Positions 1 through 9,557 are shown, counted from the first letter of the stretch. The stretch is DNA of 64,000 nucleotides from Rhizobium sp. NXC24 (GCF_002944315.1 NZ_CP024314.1:1240001-1304000); one strand, 5' to 3'. Notes: generated by a model not told the origin, from the letters alone. Program-made: numbers and translations.

Positions 1-878
1 GCGGCGGCTCCCGCCTTCACATGCTTTTTGCCTTTCTTACAAATCAGTATCTGTTTCTGGCGCTCGCCACCAGTTCCGCCGCCCCGCTCGCGCGGGGTCT
101 CGCTAAACTCCCGAAATTGCCGCAGCTCTGCCAATGGGTGCAGTTCCTGCGCAATCATGATGAGCTCGATCTCGGCCGCCTGACGGAGAAGGAGCGGAAC
201 GAGGTCTACGCTGTCTTTGCTCCCGACGCCGACATGCGCCTTTATGCCCGCGGCATTCGCCGACGCCTTGCGCCGATGCTTGGCAACGAGCGCAGGAGGA
301 TGGAAATGGCATTCAGCCTGATGTTCAGCCTTCCCGGCATACCCGTGATTTATTATGGCGACGAACTCGGGCTTGGGGACGAGCTATGCCTGCCGGAGCG
401 CTGGCCGGTGCGCACATGTATGCAATGGTCCGACGATGAAAATGCCGGCTTCTCCACCTGCGCGGAAGAATATCTAATCCACCCGGTCATAATGACTGGC
501 GATCACGGAGCCGAGAAGATCAACGCGGAGGCGCAGCAGCGCGATCCGGACTCGTTACTTAACTGGGTACGGCGGCTTGTCGACACGCGGCAGTCTTGTC
601 CCGAGGTCGGCTGGGGCGAATGGAGCTGTATCGAGACGCATAATCCAGCGGTGTTCGCCCAGAGGTTCGCTTGGGAGCAAGGCATTGTGCTGATAGTTCA
701 TAATCTTGCAGCGCGAAATTGCTCCGTGAAGCTGGATCTCGGTCATGACGAGATGGAGCAGCTTATCGGATTGTTCGGCAACAGGGTCTATCCCGAGAAA
801 AAAGGCAAGGGGACCACAATCGAGCTCGATGCCTACGGTTACCGTTGGTTTCGGAGCAATTCAGCGGCCGCCTCGTAA
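1..878 (+). CDS. Trehalose-synthase-like GH13 enzyme, C-terminal part
   Basis: The 5' end is missing. The reading frame is open from base 3, and the ATG at base 21 is internal because the preceding codons (GGSRLH) continue a typical GH13 stretch. Visible are the FLRNHDE block carrying the third catalytic Asp region, the GIRRRLAPML segment, PGIPVIYYGDELG, and VRTCMQWSDDENAGFS. This order matches trehalose synthase (maltose alpha-D-glucosyltransferase) and related GH13 enzymes. The C-terminal 90 or so residues form the usual beta domain. A glycosidase of the same clan follows downstream, so the pair probably handles trehalose, maltose or other alpha-glucosides. Exact specificity cannot be read from the C-terminal part alone. 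Confidence 0.8.
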   Translation, partial: GGSRLHMLFAFLTNQYLFLALATSSAAPLARGLAKLPKLPQLCQWVQFLRNHDELDLGRLTEKERNEVYAVFAPDADMRLYARGIRRRLAPMLGNERRRMEMAFSLMFSLPGIPVIYYGDELGLGDELCLPERWPVRTCMQWSDDENAGFSTCAEEYLIHPVIMTGDHGAEKINAEAQQRDPDSLLNWVRRLVDTRQSCPEVGWGEWSCIETHNPAVFAQRFAWEQGIVLIVHNLAARNCSVKLDLGHDEMEQLIGLFGNRVYPEKKGKGTTIELDAYGYRWFRSNSAAAS

Positions 879-916
879 ACAACTCTCTCAAAACGGCAGA
901 ATGACAAGCTCCCGGC

Positions 917-941
917 GGAACCTATGCGCGCGGAGGCGGTT
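917..941 (+). promoter_or_regulatory. EcfG/RpoE2-type promoter for the alpha-glucosidase
   Basis: GGAAC (917-921) and GTT (939-941) are separated by 17 bases, matching the known alphaproteobacterial general-stress sigma consensus. The alpha-glucosidase start is about 80 bases downstream. Confidence 0.7.
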
Positions 942-1022
942 GTGCCTAACCTATACCGTCGAGGCGCCAAGATGGCGCCAGAGAAAGGGCGCGGCTTGCC
1001 GCGATAATCCGGAGAGGCTCCC

Positions 1023-2729
1023 ATGACCGCCAAACCAGCCACCAAATGGTGGCATGCCAAGACGGCCTATCAGATCTATCCACGCAGCTTCTTCGACAGC
1101 AACGGAGATGGCATCGGCGACATTCCAGGCATAACCTCCCGGCTCGATTATCTCCAGTCCCTCGGAATCGGATTGATCTGGCTTTCGCCGATTTATAAGT
1201 CGCCGATGGACGACAACGGCTATGATATCTCCGACTATCAGGATATCGCGTCGGAGTTCGGAACACTTGCGGATTTCGATGAGCTGCTTGCCGAAGCACG
1301 CAAGCGCGAGATCGGCATCATCCTCGATCTTGTCGTCAATCACACGTCCGATGAGCACCCCTGGTTCCTCGATGCCCGCGCATCCAAGGACAGCCCATAC
1401 CGCGATTTCTATATCTGGCGTTCTCCCAACGAAGACGGCAATCTCCCAAACGACCTTCTCTCCGTATTCGGAGGGCCTGCCTGGACGTTCGAGGCCGCGA
1501 CCGGCCAATATTATTTCCATCAATTCTCCCACCGGCAGCCGGATCTCAACTGGCACAATCCGAGCGTTCGGCAGGAAATCTACAAGATGATGAATTGGTG
1601 GCTGGACCGCGGCATCGCTGGCTTTCGTATGGACGTCATTGACCGCATCGCCAAGGACGTCGATCGCGCGATCACCGCCGACGGCCCATGTCTTCACGAC
1701 TACATTCAGGAGATACATCGAGAAACACTGAAGGACCGCGATGTCGTGACGGTCGGCGAAGCATGGAGCGCAACCCCCGGCTCGGCTCTCTTATATTCCG
1801 GGGCACAGCGTGGGGAATTGTCCATGGTCTTCCAGTTCGAGCACGTCCTCCAACAGTGGGATAAAGTCTATGGCAAATGGCGGCCACAGCCGTTCGATCT
1901 CGTCGGCCTGAAAGCGGTCCTCAGCAAATGGCAATATGCACTCTCGGATGATGGGTGGAATTCCCTCTTCTGGGGCAATCACGATCTGCCGCGTGCCGTC
2001 TCGACCTATGGCGACGCTACGGGTTACCATCGGGAATCCGCGACGATGTTGGCAACTGCCCTGCATTTCCTGAAAGGCACGCCCTTCGTGTATCAGGGCG
2101 AAGAAATCGGCATGACCAACGCCACCTTCACATCTATCGATCAATACAGAGATATCGAAACTCTCAATATGCATCGCCTGCATGTAGAAGCAGGTCTTTC
2201 GTCGGAGGAATTCATCGCTGTCGCCAATCGGAATGCACGCGACAATGCCCGTACCCCCATGCAATGGAGCACGGCGCCGCATGGTGGCTTCACCACAGGC
2301 GTTCCGTGGATACAGACAAATCCCAATTTCAGCCGCATCAATGCGGCACAGAGTATGGGTGACGACCGCTCGATCTGGAATTACTACCGGCGGCTGATTG
2401 CGCTGCGAGCCAAGCATCCGGTCATCGTCTACGGCACCTATCAATCCTATTTCGATCAGCACCCGCAGGTCTTCGCCTATACAAGGAAATTCGAGCACCA
2501 GTGCGTGATCGTGCTCGCAAACTTCTCCGTGGAGACCGTAATGCTGCCTCTTTCCGATGAATTGCAAGTGGAGGGTCAATGCTTGATCGCCAACTATCAG
2601 CCCGTAAGCCGGCTGCAAGAGACGGTCGAACTAAAGCCATACGAGACCTTGGCGATCCTTCATACGATCGAGGCGCCGAAGGAAAACACTTCCGAGGCTT
2701 CGGCCGGAAAAACACGACAGGACGCATAA
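1023..2729 (+). CDS. GH13 alpha-glucosidase (oligo-1,6-glucosidase type)
   Basis: A 568-residue cytoplasmic GH13 glycosidase that would hydrolyse alpha-glucosidic bonds of short oligosaccharides or disaccharides. All four GH13 regions are visible: DLVVNH near residue 103, GFRMD with the nucleophile Asp near 204, VGEAW with the acid/base Glu near 246, and NHD near 320. The N-terminal YQIYPRSFFDSNGDGIGD signature is typical of alpha-glucosidase, oligo-1,6-glucosidase and trehalose-6-phosphate hydrolase. No signal peptide is seen. GGAGAGG sits five bases before the ATG. An EcfG-type promoter lies upstream, implying induction in general stress or stationary phase. The substrate (maltose, isomaltose, trehalose or sucrose type) is not determined. 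Confidence 0.9.
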   Translation: MTAKPATKWWHAKTAYQIYPRSFFDSNGDGIGDIPGITSRLDYLQSLGIGLIWLSPIYKSPMDDNGYDISDYQDIASEFGTLADFDELLAEARKREIGIILDLVVNHTSDEHPWFLDARASKDSPYRDFYIWRSPNEDGNLPNDLLSVFGGPAWTFEAATGQYYFHQFSHRQPDLNWHNPSVRQEIYKMMNWWLDRGIAGFRMDVIDRIAKDVDRAITADGPCLHDYIQEIHRETLKDRDVVTVGEAWSATPGSALLYSGAQRGELSMVFQFEHVLQQWDKVYGKWRPQPFDLVGLKAVLSKWQYALSDDGWNSLFWGNHDLPRAVSTYGDATGYHRESATMLATALHFLKGTPFVYQGEEIGMTNATFTSIDQYRDIETLNMHRLHVEAGLSSEEFIAVANRNARDNARTPMQWSTAPHGGFTTGVPWIQTNPNFSRINAAQSMGDDRSIWNYYRRLIALRAKHPVIVYGTYQSYFDQHPQVFAYTRKFEHQCVIVLANFSVETVMLPLSDELQVEGQCLIANYQPVSRLQETVELKPYETLAILHTIEAPKENTSEASAGKTRQDA

Positions 2730-2767
2730 CCTGCCCATCTTGAGGAGCTTGGATCGAGGAGCATCCG

Positions 2768-2977
2768 ATGAAGAATATGGCTCAGGAACTCGCAAATGAA
2801 TATCTTCGCCTCGGCGGACGAAGACTGCTGGTGATGGACGACAATGTTCTTTCGACCCAAATCTGGGAAGCCGATCCGCCTGAGGCGGACACATTCTGGA
2901 AGCAGAAGATAGATCCCCTGCCCCAGAGACAGCGTAATGAAGTGATGTCGTTTCTACCGTCAATCAATGTCACCTAA
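2768..2977 (+). CDS. Small hypothetical protein (69 aa)
   Basis: The start is supported by GAGGAG a few bases before the ATG, and the gene lies only 38 bases after the alpha-glucosidase, so it is probably co-transcribed. The product is a soluble 69-residue protein rich in charged residues and Leu, without a signal peptide, membrane segment or motif that I recognise. Its function is unknown. The same-strand position suggests membership of the stress-induced glycosidase operon. Confidence 0.55.
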   Translation: MKNMAQELANEYLRLGGRRLLVMDDNVLSTQIWEADPPEADTFWKQKIDPLPQRQRNEVMSFLPSINVT

Positions 2978-3201
2978 AAGGACGAAGTCCGTCCTGTGGC
3001 GTGGCGCCATCAAAACGAAGCATTTGTGCGGATCAGCCGCCGCCCATTTTCTTAGGATCGTGGCTATGATGACTGTCACGCTCGCCTCCGCCGCCAGAAA
3101 TCTTGCTGCGGCTGCGGCGGTCGGGTTCGGCCGGACCGGCCGGCAGCATCCTTCATGCTAACTCGACCGAAAGCGCGATGTTCCACGGCGCGTTAGACCG
3201 C

Positions 3202-3357
3202 TTACGGGCCCTTCGGCGATGTCGCTCTCCCTGCGCCGGGAACGGGTGCGCCTGGATGAATGTTGACGGCAAAATAAGCGGCGATACAGCAGGCAATAAT
3301 GAAGATCGCGGCGACGAAAATCATCATGCGGTGTCGGGCTTGCGGCTGACGGTCCAT
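3202..3357 (-). CDS. Small single-pass membrane protein (51 aa)
   Basis: The start was set at an internal Met because GGAGGGG lies directly upstream of it; the longer open frame has no ribosome site. The product has a short basic N-terminus, one hydrophobic segment (about residues 12-31, MIFVAAIFIIACCIAAYFAV) and a Pro/Gly-rich tail. It is probably a small inner-membrane protein. An EcfG-type promoter lies about 90 bases upstream on the same strand, divergent from the promoter of the next gene, so it is probably a stress-induced small protein. No function can be named. Confidence 0.6.
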   Translation of the reverse strand: MDRQPQARHRMMIFVAAIFIIACCIAAYFAVNIHPGAPVPGAGRATSPKGP

Positions 3358-3446
3358 TTCCCCTCCACGGAAGGGTTTCATTGGCGGATGCACCGCGGAC
3401 AGGTTACCTGCCGCACGTCGGAGCGAACGCATCAGACGCAGGGTCA

Positions 3447-3471
3447 AACCTCGTCCTGTCGATAATGTTCC
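3447..3471 (-). promoter_or_regulatory. EcfG/RpoE2-type promoter for the small membrane protein
   Basis: On the minus strand GGAAC (3471-3467) is followed after 17 bases by GTT ending at 3447. It reads toward the 51-residue membrane protein. Confidence 0.65.
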
Positions 3472-3514
3472 AGGACAGGTGACGGATCCCGGCATGTCCG
3501 GCGCGATTCTACGG

Positions 3515-3540
3515 GGAACCGGCGTCGTTATTCAAGAGTT
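3515..3540 (+). promoter_or_regulatory. EcfG/RpoE2-type promoter (18-base spacer)
   Basis: GGAAC (3515-3519) and GTT (3538-3540) are separated by 18 bases, one more than at the other sites. The site reads toward the gene starting at 3604 and is divergent from the promoter at 3447-3471. Confidence 0.6.
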
Positions 3541-3603
3541 TGAGTACCTGAGTGCAAGCGAAGCGGGCGAGCAAACGCATGCCATTTCACGAAGGAGTTT
3601 GTC

Positions 3604-3813
3604 ATGATCACAAAGACAAACGGAGATCCGCGTCACCACACACAGAAGATGCAGGCGCGGCTGAAAGAAACCATGGATCATTTGCGCGAGGACATCGAAA
3701 AGGTCGATGAGCCGCAACTGAAAGCGATGTTCGAGACTGCCGCGGAAGTGCTTGGAGGACTAAGAAAGGCCTTCAGCGATTATGAGAAGAAGAACGAAAG
3801 CGCTTGGCGATAG
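3604..3813 (+). CDS. Conserved small hypothetical protein (69 aa)
   Basis: GAAGGAG precedes the ATG at good spacing. The product is a highly charged, probably all-helical soluble protein: most of its length from residue 15 on (KMQARLKETMDHLREDIEK) can form amphipathic helix or coiled coil. No enzyme motif, signal peptide or membrane segment is seen. Small helical proteins of this kind are common stress-induced genes in rhizobia, and the EcfG-type promoter just upstream fits that. Biochemical role unknown. Confidence 0.65.
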   Translation: MITKTNGDPRHHTQKMQARLKETMDHLREDIEKVDEPQLKAMFETAAEVLGGLRKAFSDYEKKNESAWR

Positions 3814-3858
3814 AGCGTCAGCATTATTGACACCCTGATTAAAAAAGCCCCACCAAAC

Positions 3859-3883
3859 TGAACCTTTTTATCTCTCATTTGTT
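3859..3883 (+). promoter_or_regulatory. Near-consensus EcfG-type promoter (TGAAC)
   Basis: TGAAC (3859-3863), 17 bases, then GTT (3881-3883). One mismatch from GGAAC. It lies about 75 bases before the methyltransferase/esterase fusion start. Confidence 0.45.
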
Positions 3884-3955
3884 GGGCCCCAAGAACCTGC
3901 TGCCGCATGCCGGCAGCGGGAGTTTTCCTGTCCGCACAAGATGGAGGCTTCTTTG

Positions 3956-5938
3956 GTGACTCTTTCACGAGCACGCGACAATATGGTCGAGTATCAACTT
4001 CAACGAAGAGGCATTACGGACCGAACTGTTACGAAAGCGATGAGGACCGTGCCCCGCGAAGTTTTCGTCAACCCAGGGTTCGAGGAATTCGCTTACGAGG
4101 ACACGCCGCTTGCGATCGACGAGGGCCAGACGATCTCCCAACCCTTCATCGTCGCTCTGATGATCGAGAAGGCCGATATCGAGCCGAATGACAGGGTGCT
4201 GGAGGTTGGCACCGGATCGGGCTATGCGGCGGCGGTGATGAGCCGGATCGCCAGGCACGTCTATACAATCGAGCGGCATGCCGCGCTTGCAGAGGAAGCA
4301 AAGCAGCGCTTCCAGCGACTTGGATATCGCAACATCGAGATGCGCGTCGCGGATGGATCAAAGGGATGGCCCAAGGCGGCGCCGTTCGATGCCATCGTCG
4401 TGACGGCCGGCGGCCCATCGGTGCCGCAATCCCTGAAGGATCAACTGGATCTCGGTGGCCGGCTGATCATTCCTGTCGGCGGGGAAAGCGAGCAGCGGCT
4501 CCTGCGCATCACCCGCACCGGTGCGGACATTTTCGAGGAAGATGATCTTGGCGGCGTGCGGTTCGTGCCGCTTATCGGTGCCGAGGGATGGACGGCGGAG
4601 CACTCTCTCTACACGCGCGCCAGGGCTGAAAAGCCTGTCAAAGAGCTCAGCCTTCCCGAGCTCATCGCGAAGGTTGCGGAGGACCTGCCGCCGATCGAAG
4701 ATCCAGCATTCGGCAAATTATTCGACCGCTATGGCGACCGGCGCGTTGTTTTGCTCGGAGAGGCAACACACGGCACGTCGGAATTTTATCAGGCAAGGGC
4801 CGCCATTGCGCGCCACCTGATAGAACATCACGGCTTCAATATCGTCGCAGTGGAAGCGGACTGGCCGGATGCCGCAGCCGTCGATCGCTATATTCGCCAG
4901 CGTTCGGGGCAGAACACAGCAGAAATTTTCAGGCGCTTTCCGAGTTGGATGTGGCGAAATGCCGAGTTCAGTGCATTTGTCGCGTGGATGCGCGAATTCA
5001 ATGGCCGAAAAGCTGACCTACGCCAGCAGACCGCCTTTTACGGTCTCGACCTCTACAATATGAGCGGCTCCGTCGCGACCGTCCTGAAATACCTTGATAA
5101 AACGGATCCCGATGCCGCTGCCGTCGCGCGCGAACGATATGGCTGCCTGACGCCATGGCAAAACGATCCCGCGACCTATGGCCGTGCCGCGCTGACCGCC
5201 GGCTACAAGACATGCGAGGAGGCGGTGCTTCAACAGTGCCGCGATCTCCTCCAGCACCAGTTGACCGAAGGCGCTGATGGCGACGAGTTCCTCGACGCCG
5301 CACAAAGCGCAAAGCTGCTGGCATCGGCGGAGCGCTACTACCGCATCATGTATTATGGCGGCCGGCACGCCTGGAATCTCAGAGACAGCTATATGGCCGA
5401 AACCCTGGAACATCTTCTGGGCGCCCGTGGTCCGGATGCCAAAGCCGTGGTCTGGGCTCATAATTCCCATATAGGCGATGCCCGCCATAGCGACATGGGA
5501 ACGGTGCATGAAGAGGTGAACCTCGGCGAACTCTGCCGCCAGAGGTTCGACGGAGAGACCGCCCTTATCGGTTTGGGCACGCATGATGGTCAAGTGGCTG
5601 CATCCAGCGATTGGGACGGCGAGATGGAGATCAAGAATATCGCTCCGTCTTTGAGCGACAGTTATGAGCGTCTATGCCACGACTCCCGCAAACCCAACTT
5701 CCTGCTCGACTTCGACCGTGATCAAATCCTTCACGACCGGCTCGTCGAACAGCGTCTCGAACGTTTCATCGGCGCGATCTACCGGCCGGAAACGGAGCGT
5801 ATGAGCCACTACATGTTCGGATCGCTTTCGCAACAATATGATGCCTTCGTATGGTTCGATCGCACGCATCCGATAAAGCCGCTCCACCGCGATTCTGATA
5901 CCGAAGGGATGCCGGAAACTTTTCCATTTGGCCTGTAA
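3956..5938 (+). CDS. Protein-L-isoaspartate O-methyltransferase / erythromycin esterase fusion
   Basis: A two-domain protein of 660 residues. Residues 1 to about 205 are a PCMT-type SAM methyltransferase that would repair isoaspartyl residues; the SAM motif VLEVGTGSGY is near residue 82. Residues about 245-650 are an erythromycin-esterase family domain, with GEATHGTSEFYQAR near 267 and HNSHIGDARH near 501 carrying the family's Glu and His residues. The GTG at 3956 is chosen because GGAGG lies eight bases upstream; the ATG at 3941 has no ribosome site. No signal peptide is seen. A near-consensus stress promoter precedes it. The esterase substrate is unknown, and macrolide resistance should not be assumed. 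Confidence 0.88.
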   Translation: MTLSRARDNMVEYQLQRRGITDRTVTKAMRTVPREVFVNPGFEEFAYEDTPLAIDEGQTISQPFIVALMIEKADIEPNDRVLEVGTGSGYAAAVMSRIARHVYTIERHAALAEEAKQRFQRLGYRNIEMRVADGSKGWPKAAPFDAIVVTAGGPSVPQSLKDQLDLGGRLIIPVGGESEQRLLRITRTGADIFEEDDLGGVRFVPLIGAEGWTAEHSLYTRARAEKPVKELSLPELIAKVAEDLPPIEDPAFGKLFDRYGDRRVVLLGEATHGTSEFYQARAAIARHLIEHHGFNIVAVEADWPDAAAVDRYIRQRSGQNTAEIFRRFPSWMWRNAEFSAFVAWMREFNGRKADLRQQTAFYGLDLYNMSGSVATVLKYLDKTDPDAAAVARERYGCLTPWQNDPATYGRAALTAGYKTCEEAVLQQCRDLLQHQLTEGADGDEFLDAAQSAKLLASAERYYRIMYYGGRHAWNLRDSYMAETLEHLLGARGPDAKAVVWAHNSHIGDARHSDMGTVHEEVNLGELCRQRFDGETALIGLGTHDGQVAASSDWDGEMEIKNIAPSLSDSYERLCHDSRKPNFLLDFDRDQILHDRLVEQRLERFIGAIYRPETERMSHYMFGSLSQQYDAFVWFDRTHPIKPLHRDSDTEGMPETFPFGL

Positions 5939-5947
5939 TTCGGCTCA

Positions 5948-7699
5948 TCACGTTCGCAATAGCCGCTGCAAGCGGTCCGTATAGCGCCTCACAATCTTCT
6001 GCGCTCGCAGCGTTTCGCACTCGAGGTCACCAGTGCTCGCGACGGACCACAGACCGATTTGAAAGCCCAGATAGCATGCTTCAAAGACAGTGAGCACATC
6101 CTCCCGCAACTCGCGGTCCGCCTCTCGTGCGATGATCTCGGCAAGTCGAGTTCGCTCGTCCGACGATAGATCGAATTCAACGCTAGCGCCCGCGACATCC
6201 CAGGCGATATCCTGGCAGCCAATCAGATCATGGGCGCCATTGTGATCGAGCGCATCTGTTTTCAGAAGACGACCGTCATTGCTTAGCAGCCACTCCCAAA
6301 CATGGAGCCGATTGTCCGTATCGATACGCCGCAGGTATCGGACCAGACGATGCGGTTGACCGATCAGCCGCTCGAGCTGTCTGGCTGCGTCCATGCCGAT
6401 CGCTTCTCCGGCATTGCTGACTGCCATGTGGCAGAGATCGTCAAGCGATGCGCCGCCGTGCTGCGCTGGAAGATGACGGGCGCGAAAACCCAGATAACGG
6501 CCGATGTGATCAAGCATCCGTTCTTTGGTCAGAGCAGAGGTTTCGAGGGCCTGTCCGTCGGCCCATTGCTCGATGATGAAGCCGTAACATGTGCCGATGA
6601 CCGTCGGCGTAAACCCGGCTTCGCTGAGCAGCGCTCCGCGGCGTGCCTTGTCCGCTCCGGCCTTGCAAAGTCCGGCAAATTTGACCAGCCAGCGTTTATC
6701 GCCTTCGGGCATCAGAAATTTCAGCTTTTCCTGTTGCCTATAGCTGGGCGGCCAGCTTTCCACATTGTCATATCGTAGGGCACGCCACCGGCCGCCGGAG
6801 ATATCTCGCCATGACGGTTCTGAAGTTCCGACGAGCTCGCTTGCCCATGTTTGCAGGCTGCGAGCTCCTTGCGGCGTGTCAATGATGAGATCACGTGCAT
6901 CGGCGAGATGGATTGGCCGCTCCTTCCAGCGCTGGCGATGAGCGCTGCTGGCACGTGGCCCAAGATCGCCGGAATGGCTCGGAAAGAAATGAAGGCGCAG
7001 AGGGGAGACGCCATTGGTCTGCAACCAGTCGGCAACGCAGCCGAATGAACTACCCGACAATCCCGGCCCTTCGTCCACGATGGCGAAATCGACGTCGCGT
7101 TCGGCCAAGATTCGGTCCCCAAGCATCTGGCCGATCTGGAGATGGCGGCTGAATGGATGCCCGGTCGGCCGCAGAGAGTAGGCAGGACCGGAACCGAGCG
7201 CGGCCGCGACCAGCGCTGCCAGGCTCATCCCGATGTTGCGGATGCCTATCACCACCGTTGTCGGAGGCAGTCCTGACCGCAAGGCGGCTTCGATATAGCT
7301 TTCGGGATAAAGGGCGTAAAACGCATAACCCTCCGCGCGTTTCATGCGCACCGGTTCCGGGCCGTCGAGACGATCGAGCAGGAGCGGCCATTCCGCCGGC
7401 AACGTCAGCTCACCCAGAAAGCTTGCCTGCCACGACCGCAGTATCGCCTGGGCTTGCACGAGCAAAAGCCTGGAGCCGGCATCTTGAACATCGGACAGAT
7501 CGTCGGCAGCTCTTTGGTCGAATTCCTGATCAGCCAGCCCCTGAGCAAGTTCACCCGTCGCCACGAACGTCTGAACCAGAAGCTCGTGCCGCTGCCGGCC
7601 GGGTGGCAACAACGTGCAGGCGGACATATCTTCGGCGATGCGCCTGCGAACACAAGCAGCATCTTCAACGCGCGCGATATCGCCATAAACCAGCATCAT
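5948..7699 (-). CDS. Phosphoribosyltransferase-like / kinase-like two-domain protein
   Basis: About 583 residues from an ATG preceded by AAGGA; the longer open frame adds an unconvincing Cys/Arg-rich leader. The central region has a PRPP-binding-loop-like sequence (DFAIVDEGPGLSGSSFG, residues about 204-220), preceded by a segment TTVVIGIRNIGMSLAALVA that resembles the first strand and helix of type I phosphoribosyltransferases. The C-terminal half looks like a small-molecule kinase of the aminoglycoside/choline kinase type (WLVKFAGL near 365; DALDHNGAHDLIGCQDIAWD near 490), but this is tentative. It is convergent with the esterase fusion, with stop codons ten bases apart, and divergent from inositol-1-phosphate synthase. 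Substrate unknown. Confidence 0.6.
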   Translation of the reverse strand: MMLVYGDIARVEDAACVRRRIAEDMSACTLLPPGRQRHELLVQTFVATGELAQGLADQEFDQRAADDLSDVQDAGSRLLLVQAQAILRSWQASFLGELTLPAEWPLLLDRLDGPEPVRMKRAEGYAFYALYPESYIEAALRSGLPPTTVVIGIRNIGMSLAALVAAALGSGPAYSLRPTGHPFSRHLQIGQMLGDRILAERDVDFAIVDEGPGLSGSSFGCVADWLQTNGVSPLRLHFFPSHSGDLGPRASSAHRQRWKERPIHLADARDLIIDTPQGARSLQTWASELVGTSEPSWRDISGGRWRALRYDNVESWPPSYRQQEKLKFLMPEGDKRWLVKFAGLCKAGADKARRGALLSEAGFTPTVIGTCYGFIIEQWADGQALETSALTKERMLDHIGRYLGFRARHLPAQHGGASLDDLCHMAVSNAGEAIGMDAARQLERLIGQPHRLVRYLRRIDTDNRLHVWEWLLSNDGRLLKTDALDHNGAHDLIGCQDIAWDVAGASVEFDLSSDERTRLAEIIAREADRELREDVLTVFEACYLGFQIGLWSVASTGDLECETLRAQKIVRRYTDRLQRLLRT

Positions 7700-7784
7700 C
7701 GATGTCCTTGTTGCCGACAAGCATACCGAACACGTGAAAGGCACCAACGATCCCTCGCCGCGCCTTTCGCGGGAAATTTTTTCG

Positions 7785-7809
7785 GGAACACATCTCAGTC
7801 CGGTTTGTT
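7785..7809 (+). promoter_or_regulatory. EcfG/RpoE2-type promoter for inositol-phosphate synthase
   Basis: GGAAC (7785-7789) and GTT (7807-7809) with a 17-base spacer, about 33 bases before the synthase start. Confidence 0.7.
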
Positions 7810-7841
7810 TGGGCAACGCTTTGTAGATGCTGGAGATGGAT

Positions 7842-8945
7842 ATGCATACGCAACCGATCCGCGTCGGCCTTGTAGGTGTCGGCAATTGCGCGTCGTCCCT
7901 TGTGCAGGGTTTGACCTACTATCGAAATGTTCAGGATAACGAGCCGGTTCCCGGCCTCATGCATGTCAAGCTGGGGGGCTACCACGTGCGCGACGTCGAG
8001 ATATGTGCGGCCTTCGATGTCGCAGCCTCGAAGGTGGGGCGCGACGTCGCGGAGGCGATTTATGCCAAGCCTAATAATACCAAGCGCTTTGCCGATGTCG
8101 CGGCTACTGGCGTTGAAGTCCGTCGCGGCAACACGCTCGACGGCATAGGACGATATCTGGAAGGTGAAATCCCGCAATCGCCGGAACCGGTGGCCGATGT
8201 CGCGAATGTCCTGCGTGAGGCGCGCACGGATGTGATGGTGTCCTATCTTCCGGTCGGCTCCGAAGAGGCCACCAAATGGTATGCCGAACAGGCGCTCGCA
8301 GCCGGCTGCGCCTTCATCAATTGCATCCCCGTGTTCATTGTTTCGAAAAGCGAATGGCAGCGCAGGTTTTCCGAACGCGGCCTGCCGATCATCGGCGATG
8401 ACATCAAGAGCCAGGTCGGTGCGACCATCGTCCACCGGATGCTCGTCAATCTTTTTCGCGAGCGCGGCGTTAAGATCGACCGAACCTATCAGTTGAACTT
8501 CGGAGGCAACACAGATTTTCTGAACATGCTGGAACGGGAACGATTGGAATCGAAAAAGATCTCCAAGACGCAGTCGGTTACCAGCCAGCTCGACGTTCCG
8601 CTTGCCGCCGAAGACATCCATGTCGGCCCCAGCGATCATGTGCCATGGCTGACGGACAGGAAATGGGCCTACATCCGGCTCGAGGGCACGACATTCGGCG
8701 GCGTGCCGCTCAATGCGGAGCTTAAGCTGGAGGTATGGGATTCGCCCAACTCCGCCGGGGTCGTCATCGATGCGATACGCTGCGCGAAACTGGCGCTCGA
8801 TCGCGGCATCGGCGGCCCCTTGATTGGCCCATCCAGTTATTTCATGAAGTCACCCCCGCAACAATTCACCGACCATGAAGCGCGCCGACGCACGCAGGCC
8901 TTCATCGAAGATCGGGAGGATGTCCTGCGCGGAGCGGCGGAATGA
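7842..8945 (+). CDS. myo-Inositol-1-phosphate synthase family protein
   Basis: A 367-residue NAD-dependent enzyme that would convert glucose 6-phosphate to 1L-myo-inositol 1-phosphate. The Rossmann motif [13 protein letters not shown] is at the N-terminus, [11 protein letters not shown] lies mid-protein, and the C-terminal part has the family segment [13 protein letters not shown] followed by [14 protein letters not shown] and [14 protein letters not shown]. The length fits the short bacterial/archaeal class. The ATG at 7842 is preferred because GGAG sits six bases upstream; two in-frame ATGs lie just before it. It overlaps the next gene by four bases and is the first gene of an apparent three-gene stress operon. 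Confidence 0.85.
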   Translation: MHTQPIRVGLVGVGNCASSLVQGLTYYRNVQDNEPVPGLMHVKLGGYHVRDVEICAAFDVAASKVGRDVAEAIYAKPNNTKRFADVAATGVEVRRGNTLDGIGRYLEGEIPQSPEPVADVANVLREARTDVMVSYLPVGSEEATKWYAEQALAAGCAFINCIPVFIVSKSEWQRRFSERGLPIIGDDIKSQVGATIVHRMLVNLFRERGVKIDRTYQLNFGGNTDFLNMLERERLESKKISKTQSVTSQLDVPLAAEDIHVGPSDHVPWLTDRKWAYIRLEGTTFGGVPLNAELKLEVWDSPNSAGVVIDAIRCAKLALDRGIGGPLIGPSSYFMKSPPQQFTDHEARRRTQAFIEDREDVLRGAAE

Positions 8946-9535
8946 CGGCAACGTTCTTCCTGGTGCGCCATGCCGCTCACGACGATGTCGGGAGCTTTCT
9001 TGCCGGTCGGATGGGGGGCGTCGTGCTGGGCGCGGCGGGACAGGCGCAAGCCGATCGCCTGGGACAGCGCATGAAACGCGAGAATGTCGAGGCAATTTAT
9101 ACCAGCCCGCGCGAACGCGCGCGGCAGACAGCGGCGGCCATTGCCGCCGCTTGCAATCTCGCCCCGCCGCAAATTTCAGACGCGCTGGACGAGGTGAATT
9201 TCGGCGAATGGACAGGAAAGACGTTCGATATCCTCAACGGCGACCCGCAATGGCGGCGCTGGAACAGCCTGCGCAGCCTCAGCCGCACGCCGGGTGGCGA
9301 AAGCATGCTTGATGTGCAGCAGCGCGTATTTGGTTTGATAGAAACCCTCGCAAATAACGGCAAAAGGCTGACATTGGTTTCGCACGGCGACGTCCTCAAG
9401 GCGGCAGTCTGCCATATCTTGGGTTTGCCTATCGACGCCTGGCCGAAATTCGATATTGCGCCAGCGTCCATTACCACCATGGCAGTCGGTGACTGGGGCG
9501 CGAAAATCATCACGCTCAATGAGATGAGCCCATGA
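8942..9535 (+). CDS. Histidine phosphatase family protein
   Basis: 197 residues of the phosphoglycerate-mutase-like histidine phosphatase superfamily. The catalytic motif is LVRHA near residue 8 (RHA rather than the more common RHG), with [12 protein letters not shown] near residue 55, FGEWTGKTF, and the second catalytic His in [10 protein letters not shown]. The start overlaps the synthase stop (ATGA), which indicates translational coupling. Given its position it could dephosphorylate the inositol phosphate made by the preceding enzyme, but other phosphorylated sugars are possible. No signal peptide, so cytoplasmic. Confidence 0.85.
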   Translation: MTATFFLVRHAAHDDVGSFLAGRMGGVVLGAAGQAQADRLGQRMKRENVEAIYTSPRERARQTAAAIAAACNLAPPQISDALDEVNFGEWTGKTFDILNGDPQWRRWNSLRSLSRTPGGESMLDVQQRVFGLIETLANNGKRLTLVSHGDVLKAAVCHILGLPIDAWPKFDIAPASITTMAVGDWGAKIITLNEMSP

Positions 9536-9557
9536 TCTTCTCAAGGTGGAGAAACCC

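Noticed and set aside
3103..3180. GC-rich self-complementary stretch as a terminator
   Set aside because: The CCGGCC repeats give several weak alternative pairings, with no single good stem or T-run.
3956..5938. Macrolide resistance as the function of the esterase domain
   Set aside because: The fusion and stress-gene context argue against a resistance island, and family membership alone does not show the substrate.
7153..7737. 194-codon plus-strand frame across the PRPP-loop protein gene
   Set aside because: Antisense shadow: Arg/Pro/Ala-rich, no ribosome site, no recognisable domain.
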